Below are positions 34,361 to 42,839 of a DNA stretch of 64,000 bases, piece by piece. The stretch spans positions 124,001-188,000 of the forward strand of contig NC_002967.9 of NCBI RefSeq assembly GCF_000008185.1, given 5' to 3'. How positions within the stretch are numbered: position 1 is the first letter of the stretch; each line of letters opens with the position of its first letter. Position numbers and translations under genes: made by a program. Origin of the DNA: Treponema denticola ATCC 35405 (GTDB lineage Bacteria; Spirochaetota; Spirochaetia; Treponematales; Treponemataceae). The notes below the pieces were generated by a model, which saw nothing but the letters and a program-made list of their open reading frames with translations, searched no databases and was not told the origin of the DNA.

Positions 34361-36121
34361 ATGGGAAAAAGATATGAGTACAAGGATTTTAAACCGGTTT
34401 GGGAACAGGTACCGCCTCCAAAGGGCTCTTTTAGAGAAGCGGCAAAGTGGGGAGACCCAAACGAATTTAAGGAGCCTAACGAAAGACTTTATAAATATAT
34501 GAAAACGGTCTTCGGCATAGGAGATGAGACATTTAAACAAAAGAGGTTTGAAGGACTTGAAGCCTTGCCTGAAAACCTTCCCGTAAACCTTGACCAAAAA
34601 CACATTGAGGTCTTAAAAGAAATTTTCGGAGAGGCGGATGTCAGCACAGCCGTTAAGGACAGGGTATCGGTCGCTTACGGAAAAACCATGTATGATGCCT
34701 ACCGCCTCCGTGAGGGCATCTTAGAAAACATCGCCGATGTTGTAGTATACCCTTCAAGCCATGACCAAATAGTTAAGCTCGTAAAATATGCGAATGAGCA
34801 CAAAATTCCCCTCTATGTGTACGGAGGCGGTTCTTCCGTTACCAGAGGCGTTGAGGCAGTAAGGGGCGGCATATCCCTCGATATGCGTAAAAACTTTAAC
34901 AAAGTTTTAACCTTTAACGAAACTGACCAGACAATTACGGTTCAAGCCGGAATGTCGGGGCCCCAACTGGAAGCTCACTTAAACAATGCTCAAAAAGAAT
35001 TCAATGCAAAGATGGCCTACACTTGCGGACACTTCCCGCAATCCTTTGAATACTCCTCCGTGGGAGGCTGGGTAGTTACCCGAGGAGCAGGGCAAAATTC
35101 CACATACTACGGAAACATAAAGGACATAGTTTTTCAACAAACATACATAACTCCTGCGGGCATCGTTAAAAGCTACGGGCTTCCCGCTCATGCGGTCGGA
35201 CCGGACATCGACGAGCTTATGATGGGGAGCGAGGGCTCTTTTGGAATTCTTACAAATGTTACCTTGCGGTTTTTTAAATACAGGCCGGAAACCCGCAAAA
35301 AGTTCAGCTTTATATTTAAAACTTGGGAAGACGGAATGAAGGCTTGCCGAGAGATTATGCAAAACGAATCGGGCTTCCCCTCGGTGTTTAGACTTTCGGA
35401 TGCGGAAGAAACCGACATGGCTTTAAAGCTCTACGGAGTTGAAGGCACAATAGCCGAAACAGCGATGAACCTCATGGGATATAAACCGATGAAACGCTGC
35501 CTCTTTTTAGGCTGGAGCGAAGGAGCTAAAGAATTTTCAAAGCAGCTTTACAAAAAGGTAAAACGGATATGTAAACAAAACGGCGGACTTTTTTTAACGG
35601 GCAAGCCTGTAGACGGCTGGGAGCACGGCCGCTTTACGGATCCGTATCTAAGAGAATCCTTACAAGATTACGGAGTAATAATAGACACAATGGAATGCAG
35701 CGTAACATGGGATATGATGCCGAAAGTTCATGAAGAGGTAAGAAGATTTGCAAAATCCCGCCCTCACACGGTCTGCATGACTCATCTTTCCCATGCCTAT
35801 CCGCAAGGGGCAAACCTGTACTTCATCTTTATAGGCCTTTTTAAAAACAAGGAAGAATATGTGGAATACCAGTACGGCATCTTCGATAACATAATGAAGG
35901 CAGGAGCGGCCATGAGCCACCACCACGGTGTCGGCAAGATGACGGCAGCTTGGGTAGAAGAATCCATAGGACAAACCAATTTTGAAATCTTTAAGGCTCT
36001 AAAAAAACACTTCGACCCGAACAATATAATGAATCCGGGCGGTACCCTTGGCCTCGATATGACGGAAGACCAAAAGAGAAAACCTAAATACGCCGGAAAA
36101 ACTTGGGAGGAAAATTTTTAG
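34361..36121 (+). CDS. Alkyldihydroxyacetonephosphate synthase-like FAD enzyme
   Basis: A 586-residue FAD-binding type 4 enzyme like alkylglycerone-phosphate synthase, which replaces the acyl chain of acyl-DHAP by a fatty alcohol to make the ether bond of plasmalogens. The FAD domain has VVYPSSHDQIVKLVKYANE and VYGGGSSVTRGV, with GGWVVTRGAGQNSTYYG; the C-terminal half has the active-site SHHHGVGKM. There is no peroxisomal or signal sequence. An AAGGAGAAAG precedes the ATG. It closes the gntR operon, upstream of a strong terminator. Ether lipid synthesis is a reasonable guess; related bacterial enzymes may instead oxidise a hydroxy acid. Confidence 0.8.
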   Translation: MGKRYEYKDFKPVWEQVPPPKGSFREAAKWGDPNEFKEPNERLYKYMKTVFGIGDETFKQKRFEGLEALPENLPVNLDQKHIEVLKEIFGEADVSTAVKDRVSVAYGKTMYDAYRLREGILENIADVVVYPSSHDQIVKLVKYANEHKIPLYVYGGGSSVTRGVEAVRGGISLDMRKNFNKVLTFNETDQTITVQAGMSGPQLEAHLNNAQKEFNAKMAYTCGHFPQSFEYSSVGGWVVTRGAGQNSTYYGNIKDIVFQQTYITPAGIVKSYGLPAHAVGPDIDELMMGSEGSFGILTNVTLRFFKYRPETRKKFSFIFKTWEDGMKACREIMQNESGFPSVFRLSDAEETDMALKLYGVEGTIAETAMNLMGYKPMKRCLFLGWSEGAKEFSKQLYKKVKRICKQNGGLFLTGKPVDGWEHGRFTDPYLRESLQDYGVIIDTMECSVTWDMMPKVHEEVRRFAKSRPHTVCMTHLSHAYPQGANLYFIFIGLFKNKEEYVEYQYGIFDNIMKAGAAMSHHHGVGKMTAAWVEESIGQTNFEIFKALKKHFDPNNIMNPGGTLGLDMTEDQKRKPKYAGKTWEENF

Positions 36122-36155
36122 CAGCTTATAAAGCTTACTCAAAAAAACTGTATAC

Positions 36156-36198
36156 AAAAAAAGCCGATTAGACATTGCATGTCCAAATCGGCTTTTTT
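36156..36198. terminator. Bidirectional terminator
   Basis: AAAAAAAGCCGATT pairs with AATCGGCTTTTTT across 36156-36198, with an inner GACAT-TGC-ATGTC stem. T-runs occur in both directions, so it serves the AGPS-like gene and the convergent repeat lipoprotein gene. Confidence 0.92.
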
Positions 36199-36210
36199 AA
36201 TTAAGTCTTT

Positions 36211-38673
36211 TTATTTTAGATGTACAACAACTTCCAGCTTGTCTTTACCCTTTAGTCTAGATTTATGAAGGACTCCGAACCAAAACTCTTCTGAAGTATA
36301 ATTTTTATCTTCTCCGCTTATAGTCCATTTTTCTACCTGTGCGCTGCTATTTAATCTGACCATAAATCTTAAATTACTTGAACCTTCCTTAAGGGATATA
36401 TTTTGCCCTTGTAAGGTTATCCATTTTTTTGTTTCTATATCCCGGTACCTAATTGAAAGGCTTCCCTTACCCTCTCCGCCTTCTGCAATCTTAAATGAAA
36501 CAGAATAATTTAGGGCAGACCTAAACTTAGCCTCAATATTGCAGACTCCGCTTTGAGCGTAACCAATAATATTATTTAAATATAAATTTCCATCGCCATT
36601 CATTTCATTATTTGCATCTGTGTCATTTATAAACCAATCTGCAATATTATCTGCAGAAGTATCAGGCTGAATAAGTACCGAAGTTCCTTCATAAACCGTA
36701 TCACCGGACTTGATAGTAAGCCATTCGTCTCCCATGAGCTTTTCGACTTTTACTGATCCCTGTCCTTCCGTACTGAAATTAATCTTTACGGGATTAGCAG
36801 GAACAAATTGAGCCTTTACGGATACTTTTCCGTCTCCTCCAATAAACGGATTATCTACACGCAACCAAATTCTATTACCTGTACGATGCTCATTTCCGTT
36901 TACAAACCATTTAGCCTGATAACCAGCCTTCGGAAGGGCATAAAAGACAACATCATCCCTCTCTTTAAATTTATAACCGCTTGCAAATTCTTTTTCCTTA
37001 AATTTTGCAATAATTATGCCGTTTCCTTCATGGCCTGATGCAACACTAAATTCTACAGGTATGGTACCTTGAGGGGCATCAGGATCGGTTTCAAAAATGG
37101 CTTTTATGGTAATTTTACCTGTATCTTTATCCTTATCTTTTCCTTTTACCATATAATTTGCGGTGTAAGCTCCATTTCCCCAATTCCAAGAATTTATTTT
37201 CGTGCCGTTATGCTCAAATTGTTTAAACTTGAAGCCTAAAAAGGGAAACGCCTTTATTCTCAGCTCCGTACCCTCGTATATTTGAGTGCCGGTAATAGGC
37301 TCTCCGGTTTTTGAATTATAAACACTTATTTTTCCGTTTCCTCCTGTGGTAAATTCCATATTGATTTTTTCAGCTGGCTTAAACTTATGGATTATCTTGA
37401 TGCTATCGTTTACTATGTCATTAATATCGACTTCATACCAAAAATCAAGTTCTCCCTCAGTCCCTTCCTCAGCCTTATTGCCGTTGATATACCATGTATC
37501 GGGAGCAAAGCCTTCTTTAGGCTCTACGATAACACGGATCTCTGAACTTTGACCAAAAAGATTTCCCGATTGAACCTCAGTCCATTTATTGTTTATAAGC
37601 TGTTCTGCCCTAATACTTCCTTTGTCCGTCTCATCTACAGACCATTCTACCTTAATTTTAGGAGCTTCTTTAAAGCTGACACTTATCTCTATTTTGCCGC
37701 CCTTTATGTCCTTTGACGCTACTGTATATCTAAGCTGATTAATATTTGTAGCAGGAACTTCTTCTCCGTTTATATACCATTTATCCGAGATAAAGCCGGG
37801 TTTTACTTCAGCATTGACATAAAAGAAATACCCTTCTTCAAACTTTTCACCTGAGTCGAAATTTGTCCATCGCCCATTGATTCGCCGCCCGGCATAGACA
37901 GTTCCCTTTGTTTCATCCAAGCTCTTCCAATAAACAGGTATCTCTGTTTCCTTATCTCCGAATTCGACTTCTATCAGGATTTTGCCGTCAACAAAGTCTG
38001 TCTTCTGAACATTATATCCAAATTCGATCTCAACATTGTTTTGGGCCTTGCCGTTTATATACCAGTTTTTAACAATCTTTTCTGGTTTTGGGAAAGCATA
38101 AAACCATAGTGTTTTTCCTTCAAGAAAATTACCGTTTAATTCAGTATCATAAACAGGATTATCGGGAGGATCGTTTTTTACCCACCTTTTTATTTCACCA
38201 TCTGAAGGGTTTTTGCTTTTCCATTCAACTTGCAGGTTATCAGCTTGTTTAAGCACAAATTCTATATGTACCGCCGAAGCATCTTGGGGAATAGTGTATT
38301 TGATCTGGCCATAGGATGTAAAATCTGCAATAGCTTTACCTAGCTCTGCTACGGTTTTCCCGTTGATCTTTGTTTTAATCCTGTCGATAGTATACATATA
38401 CCATGTTGTACTATCATTAGCTGCAGCCAATAAAAGTTCTGTTCCGGTATATGCTTCATCACCTGATGATAGATATATCCCATTTGTTGATTTTTTTACA
38501 GAAGCTTTTGGGTTTTCAGCCCCGCCTCCATCAATAGACCAAGTAACCTTTACAGGTTTAGGAGTAATTAAAGGGGTACTCCCCCCGTCTAAATTCGGCT
38601 TATGACCGCAGGCACTAAAAATCACAGCACAAAGAGCACTAATCACAAAAAAATTAAACAACCTTCTATTCAT
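36211..38673 (-). CDS. Surface lipoprotein with eight InlB-B-like repeats
   Basis: An 820-residue lipoprotein with lipobox IFSAC (Cys21 or 22). After a short linker it is made of about eight divergent units of 85-100 residues. Each begins with a strand such as VEWSVDETDKGSI or INFSTEGQGSVKV, then a GxxxxEG turn, an aromatic strand and a WYINGxxV core, resembling the divergent InlB B-repeat family of cell-surface proteins. This suggests an adhesin or stalk on the outer membrane. The promoter region is short: the IS30 left end is 78 bp upstream of the start, so expression may be changed by the insertion. Confidence 0.75.
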   Translation of the reverse strand: MNRRLFNFFVISALCAVIFSACGHKPNLDGGSTPLITPKPVKVTWSIDGGGAENPKASVKKSTNGIYLSSGDEAYTGTELLLAAANDSTTWYMYTIDRIKTKINGKTVAELGKAIADFTSYGQIKYTIPQDASAVHIEFVLKQADNLQVEWKSKNPSDGEIKRWVKNDPPDNPVYDTELNGNFLEGKTLWFYAFPKPEKIVKNWYINGKAQNNVEIEFGYNVQKTDFVDGKILIEVEFGDKETEIPVYWKSLDETKGTVYAGRRINGRWTNFDSGEKFEEGYFFYVNAEVKPGFISDKWYINGEEVPATNINQLRYTVASKDIKGGKIEISVSFKEAPKIKVEWSVDETDKGSIRAEQLINNKWTEVQSGNLFGQSSEIRVIVEPKEGFAPDTWYINGNKAEEGTEGELDFWYEVDINDIVNDSIKIIHKFKPAEKINMEFTTGGNGKISVYNSKTGEPITGTQIYEGTELRIKAFPFLGFKFKQFEHNGTKINSWNWGNGAYTANYMVKGKDKDKDTGKITIKAIFETDPDAPQGTIPVEFSVASGHEGNGIIIAKFKEKEFASGYKFKERDDVVFYALPKAGYQAKWFVNGNEHRTGNRIWLRVDNPFIGGDGKVSVKAQFVPANPVKINFSTEGQGSVKVEKLMGDEWLTIKSGDTVYEGTSVLIQPDTSADNIADWFINDTDANNEMNGDGNLYLNNIIGYAQSGVCNIEAKFRSALNYSVSFKIAEGGEGKGSLSIRYRDIETKKWITLQGQNISLKEGSSNLRFMVRLNSSAQVEKWTISGEDKNYTSEEFWFGVLHKSRLKGKDKLEVVVHLK

Positions 38674-38751
38674 TAATACGTCTCCTTTAATCTAAGTTTT
38701 AAAAAGCATAAGCTATTTTTAAGTTTTTGTCTACTCCGGAAAGTTCGTATA

Positions 38752-40005
38752 ACAAATATTTGTATTGGTAAGTTGTAAAATAAATTGCCCTAAAAATAAA
38801 TAAAAAAGGTTCATCTGAACCAAAAAACCATTATAATGAAATTAGGAAAAACAAAGATAATGGGGAACAGATGAACCAGAAGAATGATACCATAAAAAGT
38901 AAAAAATGGAAACACCTTAGCGAAAAAGAAAGATATGCGATAGAAGCATTATTCAAAAGCGACTATAATGCAAGGCAAATTGCACAGTCTTTAAATAGGG
39001 ATAGAAGAACGATACAGAGGGAGATAAAAAGGGGAATGGTAATAAAAGTAACAGAAAATCCATATGTAAGCCGTAATCCAAAAGTTCCTGACTATCTTGA
39101 AAAGACAGTTTACTCGGCACGAAAAGGACAACAAAGAGCCGATAAAATGAAATTACTAAAAGGCCGTGGTTTAAAAATAGGTAAGGATAAAAAACTTTTA
39201 CATTATTTGGAAACATGTATAGCGGATAATAAATTTTCTCCTGATGCCGCTATAGGACAAATAAAAGAACTAGGCTTACAGTTTCCGGTTATGATATGCA
39301 CCAAAACTGTATACAATATGATAGACAGAGGGGATTTTTCTAGGCTTACAAACAAAGATTTACCTGTAAAACGCAATAAAACTAAACGAAAATATAAAAA
39401 AATAAGCAAAATTGCTAAAAACAACATAAAAGGACGCAGTATTGAACAAAGAAGTGAACAGATAAATAAAAGACAGGAAAAAGGACATTGGGAAATGGAT
39501 TTGGTGATAGGTAAAGGAAGATGCTGCTTACAAGTTATGACTGAAAGAGTTACTAGAAAAGAATTAATATTTAAAATCCCCGATAAAAAACAGGAAAGTA
39601 TTAAAAAAAATATAGATATGCTTGAGATGAAATATAAAGATGAGTTTAAAGAAATATTTAAAAGCATAACCATGGATAACGGGACTGAATTTTTAGACCA
39701 AGAAGGCCTTGAAACCTCTTGTTTAAAAGAAGGAGAAAAAAGGACAACTTGTTATTATGCACATCCTTATAGTTCTTGGGAAAGAGGAAGCAATGAGAAT
39801 GCTAATAAATTAATTAGACGCTTTATACCAAAAGGAGCAGATATAAGTAAATATAGTGACATACAAATAAAACAAGTAGAGAATTGGATAAATAATTATC
39901 CTAGACGGATGTTTGGCTATAAAACGGCCAATCAAATGTATACATGAATTTCATAAAAATGGTATTTTTTGGGCAATACCTCTTACAATTTATACAAATA
40001 TTTGT
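38752..40005 (+). mobile_element. IS30 family insertion sequence
   Basis: About 1.25 kb with one transposase gene. Left end: TTGCCC at 38785-38790 is the inner end of a 21-base inverted repeat (38770-38790); the right copy is at 39971-39991. They match at 16 of 21 positions. Outside each repeat lies the palindrome ACAAATATTTGT (38752-38763 and 39994-40005), offset by 4 bases on the left. The true element border could be inside these palindromes. Confidence 0.75.
38871..39947 (+). CDS. IS30 family transposase
   Basis: A 358-residue transposase. An N-terminal HTH (HLSEKERYAIEALFKSDYNA, then RQIAQSLNRDRRTIQREIKRG) precedes the DDE catalytic core with GHWEMDLVIGKG, SITMDNGTEF and the Glu-bearing SWERGSNENANKLIRRFIPKG (in order). 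The length and the order of motifs are typical of complete IS30 transposases, and no frameshift is visible, so the element may be active. It lies in the same direction as the TPP riboswitch-thiamine operon. Confidence 0.92.
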   Translation: MNQKNDTIKSKKWKHLSEKERYAIEALFKSDYNARQIAQSLNRDRRTIQREIKRGMVIKVTENPYVSRNPKVPDYLEKTVYSARKGQQRADKMKLLKGRGLKIGKDKKLLHYLETCIADNKFSPDAAIGQIKELGLQFPVMICTKTVYNMIDRGDFSRLTNKDLPVKRNKTKRKYKKISKIAKNNIKGRSIEQRSEQINKRQEKGHWEMDLVIGKGRCCLQVMTERVTRKELIFKIPDKKQESIKKNIDMLEMKYKDEFKEIFKSITMDNGTEFLDQEGLETSCLKEGEKRTTCYYAHPYSSWERGSNENANKLIRRFIPKGADISKYSDIQIKQVENWINNYPRRMFGYKTANQMYT

Positions 40006-40020
40006 ATTTTTGTCCGCCTA

Positions 40021-40049
40021 TTGAATTTTTATTTTTCTTATGCTAAACT
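40021..40049 (+). promoter_or_regulatory. Promoter of the thiamine transport operon
   Basis: TTGAAT (40021-40026), 17 bp, TAAACT (40044-40049) with TGC just before it, an extended -10. It lies 15 bp outside the IS30 right end, between the element and the riboswitch. Confidence 0.6.
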
Positions 40050-40052
40050 CAC

Positions 40053-40149
40053 ATCTGCCGGGGTGCTTTTACAAGCTGAGAACATACCCGCAAAGGGCTG
40101 TCCGCACGGATGCCCTATTACCTGATCCGGATAATACCGGCGGAGGGAG
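40053..40149 (+). promoter_or_regulatory. TPP (THI-box) riboswitch
   Basis: Core sequence elements of the aptamer occur in order: GGGGTGC (40060-40066), GCTGAGA (40076-40082), ACCTGATC (40120-40127), GGATAATACCGG and the closing GGCGGAGGGAG. The last element, GGAGGGAG (40142-40149), is also the ribosome site of thiB, whose ATG is at 40153. So ligand binding can hide the ribosome site directly; no separate terminator is seen. A riboswitch controlling a T. denticola thiamine pyrophosphate transporter has been described. Confidence 0.95.
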
Positions 40150-40152
40150 CAT

Positions 40153-41163
40153 ATGAAAAATCATTTACGCTCTATTTTAATTTTCTCTTTTTTAATTATC
40201 GGTTGTGCCGCTCTTTTTGCAGGCGGTGCAAAAGAATCTGACGGAACAAAGGTTGTAGTTTACACAACAAAATCCTTTGCTGCCGACTACGGCCCCGGTC
40301 CGAAAATTGCCGAACTCTTTAAGGCAAAAACGGGCAAAGAAGTTGAGTACGTTATCTGCAAAGAAGGCATTTTAAACAGAGTCATACTGGAAGGTAAGGC
40401 CTCTACAGCGGATGTCCTCATCGGTATAGATAACCACCTTATCGAAAAAGCCCGCAAGGCAAAAGTTTTAAAAGCCTACAAACCTACGGCCGCAGACAAG
40501 ATAGATTCAGCTGTTCTTATTGCCGATGACTGGCTTTTAACCCCCTTTGACTACGGCTATTTTGCATTTATGTTCGATACAAAAGCCAAAATCAAAAAGC
40601 CCTCATCCTTAAAAGAGCTGATCGAGCCTGCTTATGCAAAAAAGATTGTTATTTTGGATCCGAGTTCCAGCACAACAGGACTGGGCTTGGCCGCTTGGAC
40701 AAGGGCTGTTTTTGGAGATAATTACCTAGACTTTTGGAAGGCCCTCAAGCCAAATATCTTTGCCATGGCTCCCAAGTGGAGTACGGGCTACGGCTATTTT
40801 ACAGCCGGAGAAGCTCCCATAGCCATTTCTTACACAAGCAGCCTAGCTTCCCATGTTTTATATGATAAAACAGACCGATTTCAACCATTGATTTTTGAAG
40901 AAGGACATATTATTCAAATTGAAGGTATGGGTATTGCCGCCAATGCAGCTAATACTAAAGGAGCAAAGGAATTTATAGACTTTATGCTGACGGAAGAAGC
41001 TCAAAGCCTCCTTCCCGAAACCCAGTTTATGTATCCCGTTATCAAGGGACTTGCTCTTCCTGCTTCTTATAAGGATGTTCCCAAACCTGCAAAAGTTTTG
41101 CGTATTCCTTCAGAAGATCAAACCGAATCGGTAAATGCCGTAATCAATGTTTTACAAAAATAA
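40153..41163 (+). CDS. thiB: Thiamine/TPP-binding lipoprotein of the ABC importer
   Basis: Substrate-binding protein, 336 residues, called tbpA in T. denticola literature. It has a lipobox-like LIIGC (Cys18) and a mature sequence typical of the ThiB/Fe-binding-like group: VVVYTTKSFAADYGPGPKI, ILEGKASTADVLIGIDN and the YGYFAFMFDTKA strand. It should catch thiamine or its phosphates in the periplasm for ThiPQ. The gene lies directly after the riboswitch and overlaps thiP by 17 bp. Confidence 0.92.
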   Translation: MKNHLRSILIFSFLIIGCAALFAGGAKESDGTKVVVYTTKSFAADYGPGPKIAELFKAKTGKEVEYVICKEGILNRVILEGKASTADVLIGIDNHLIEKARKAKVLKAYKPTAADKIDSAVLIADDWLLTPFDYGYFAFMFDTKAKIKKPSSLKELIEPAYAKKIVILDPSSSTTGLGLAAWTRAVFGDNYLDFWKALKPNIFAMAPKWSTGYGYFTAGEAPIAISYTSSLASHVLYDKTDRFQPLIFEEGHIIQIEGMGIAANAANTKGAKEFIDFMLTEEAQSLLPETQFMYPVIKGLALPASYKDVPKPAKVLRIPSEDQTESVNAVINVLQK

Positions 41164-42829
41164 ACAGAAAGGCCGAGATACTCGGCCTGACCGAGTTTCT
41201 CGGCCGAGCGGCCTATTAAACGTAGGCCGCCTTGTTTTACCGCTCGGCGGCCTCATCTTTTTTCTTGTACTGCTTTCTTTTTTTCTTCCGCTGATTTTAA
41301 GCTTTGTTCCCTTATTTTCTTCACGCTTTGACTTTTCGTATATTACGGGAGTAAAAAGCTCTTTTGATTTTTCGCAGATTTTTAGGATTGCTGCCTTTAC
41401 GGTTTCTCAGGCCTTTTTTTCCGCAGCTCTTGCCTGCACGGTAGGTTTTGCTGCCGCTTATTTTTGTGCAAGAAAAAACTTTCGGGGTAGAAAATTTCTA
41501 ATGGCTCTGTCGAGCGTCCCCCTCTGCGTGCCTGCAATAATCGTTGCTCTTTCCTTTATAATATTTTTCGGAAATAACGGCATCCTAAATTCTTTTTTAA
41601 AGAGCTTATTAAACCAAGACGAACCGCCTGTCAATTTTGTGTTTTCGATGACAGGAGTAATTATAATCCACGGCTTTTACAACTTTCCCCTTGCAATGAA
41701 AACAATTTCTCAAGTTTGGGAACGCTTAAGCGAAGATGAACCTAATGCTGCCCTCCTTTTAGGAGCAAGTAAATTTAGAATCTTTAAGACCATAACCTTT
41801 CCGGCTCTTTTAAATTCGATAGCCGTTTCCTTTTTGTTGATCTTCCTTTTTTGCTTTTTTAGTTTTATAATAATCCTGCTTTTCGGAGGCCTTGCCCTTA
41901 CTACCTTAGAGGTAGAACTTTACAAGGCAGCCCGCACAAAATTGGATATGAACCTTGCCGCAAAGATAGCCCTCACCGAAATATCTGCGGCCTTAATTTT
42001 AATCCTCATCTATTCTAACCTGCAAAAAAAGATGAAGGTACAAAACGAAAACTTAAAGGGAAGAAGGGAGAGGTCTGCAATAAAAGGCTTTGGACAAAAA
42101 ATCTTTTTTAGCTTTACTATTTTTATAATTATTCTTTTTTTAATAGCACCCTTGTTTTCTATCTTTTTACATTCTACATATAATGTAAATTATACTTCTA
42201 TATTTAATAAATTCTTTTATTTTAAAGCATGGAAAAATATTTTTTTATCCCGAACTTTTTGGACGGCTCTTTGGACAAGCATCAAAATCGGCGTTCTTAC
42301 GGCCATTGTAAGCCTGATAGCTTCTTTGTTCTTTGCATACATTACCGTCTTTTATAACCTGAGAAAAATATATGCGGTTCCTTATCTGCCCTTGGCCGTT
42401 TCATCGGTAATGCTAGGCTTCGGCTGGCTCTTGTTAAGACCCAACGGAACGGAGCTTATTTTAATCTTTGCACAAAGCTCCCTTGCGTGGCCCTTTGCGT
42501 GGACCCAGATACAGACCTCGCTTTTACGCATTCCTCAAAATATTATCAATGCAGCTGTCTTGCTTTCACCGGACAAAAAAACGGCCTTTTTTAAGGTGAT
42601 AGTACCCATGTGCAAGAAGGGCATCTTTTCCGCCTTGGCCTTTGTCTTTGCCATAAGTACGGGAGATGCTTCCTTACCAATAGTTTTAAACATACCGCGG
42701 TTTAATAACCTTGCCCTGCTGATTTTCGATTACGCTTCTTCATACCGCTTTGTAGAATCTTCTGCAGTTGCAGTCGTCTTAAGCCTTATGACCGGCTTTG
42801 TTTTCTTTTTACAGGAAAAAGAAATTTAA
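41147..42829 (+). CDS. thiP: Thiamine ABC transporter permease, two-domain
   Basis: A 560-residue membrane protein with about 12 helices in two homologous halves, each with an EAA-type loop (the first near LLGASKFRIFKTITFPALL). This is the ThiP arrangement. It starts at the ATG 41147, overlapping thiB by 17 bp; no clear ribosome site is present, and no better in-frame start follows before the first helix at about residue 34. The cytoplasmic N-terminus (about 30 residues) is encoded across three stem-loops at 41171-41230. It forms the transmembrane channel for ThiQ. Confidence 0.88.
   Translation: MFYKNKQKGRDTRPDRVSRPSGLLNVGRLVLPLGGLIFFLVLLSFFLPLILSFVPLFSSRFDFSYITGVKSSFDFSQIFRIAAFTVSQAFFSAALACTVGFAAAYFCARKNFRGRKFLMALSSVPLCVPAIIVALSFIIFFGNNGILNSFLKSLLNQDEPPVNFVFSMTGVIIIHGFYNFPLAMKTISQVWERLSEDEPNAALLLGASKFRIFKTITFPALLNSIAVSFLLIFLFCFFSFIIILLFGGLALTTLEVELYKAARTKLDMNLAAKIALTEISAALILILIYSNLQKKMKVQNENLKGRRERSAIKGFGQKIFFSFTIFIIILFLIAPLFSIFLHSTYNVNYTSIFNKFFYFKAWKNIFLSRTFWTALWTSIKIGVLTAIVSLIASLFFAYITVFYNLRKIYAVPYLPLAVSSVMLGFGWLLLRPNGTELILIFAQSSLAWPFAWTQIQTSLLRIPQNIINAAVLLSPDKKTAFFKVIVPMCKKGIFSALAFVFAISTGDASLPIVLNIPRFNNLALLIFDYASSYRFVESSAVAVVLSLMTGFVFFLQEKEI
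41171..41230 (+). repeat. Three tandem GC-rich stem-loops at the thiB-thiP junction
   Basis: Stem 1: GGCCGAG/CTCGGCC (41171-41187, ATA loop). Stem 2: CCGAG/CTCGG (41191-41203, TTT loop). Stem 3: GCGGCCTA/TAGGCCGC (41208-41230, 7-base loop). All are perfect and there is no T-run. Such stems often protect the upstream binding-protein mRNA from decay, giving more ThiB than ThiPQ; here they lie inside the thiP coding region. Confidence 0.7.
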
Positions 42830-42839
42830 GGAGAAACCG

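Noticed and set aside
36211-38673. CRISPR-like array, suggested by regularly repeated segments
   Set aside because: The repeats are protein-level, 85-100 codons long and divergent in DNA; they encode InlB-B-like domains.
40053-40149. A terminator-type expression platform for the TPP riboswitch
   Set aside because: No stem with T-run follows the aptamer; the ribosome site is inside the last aptamer strand instead.
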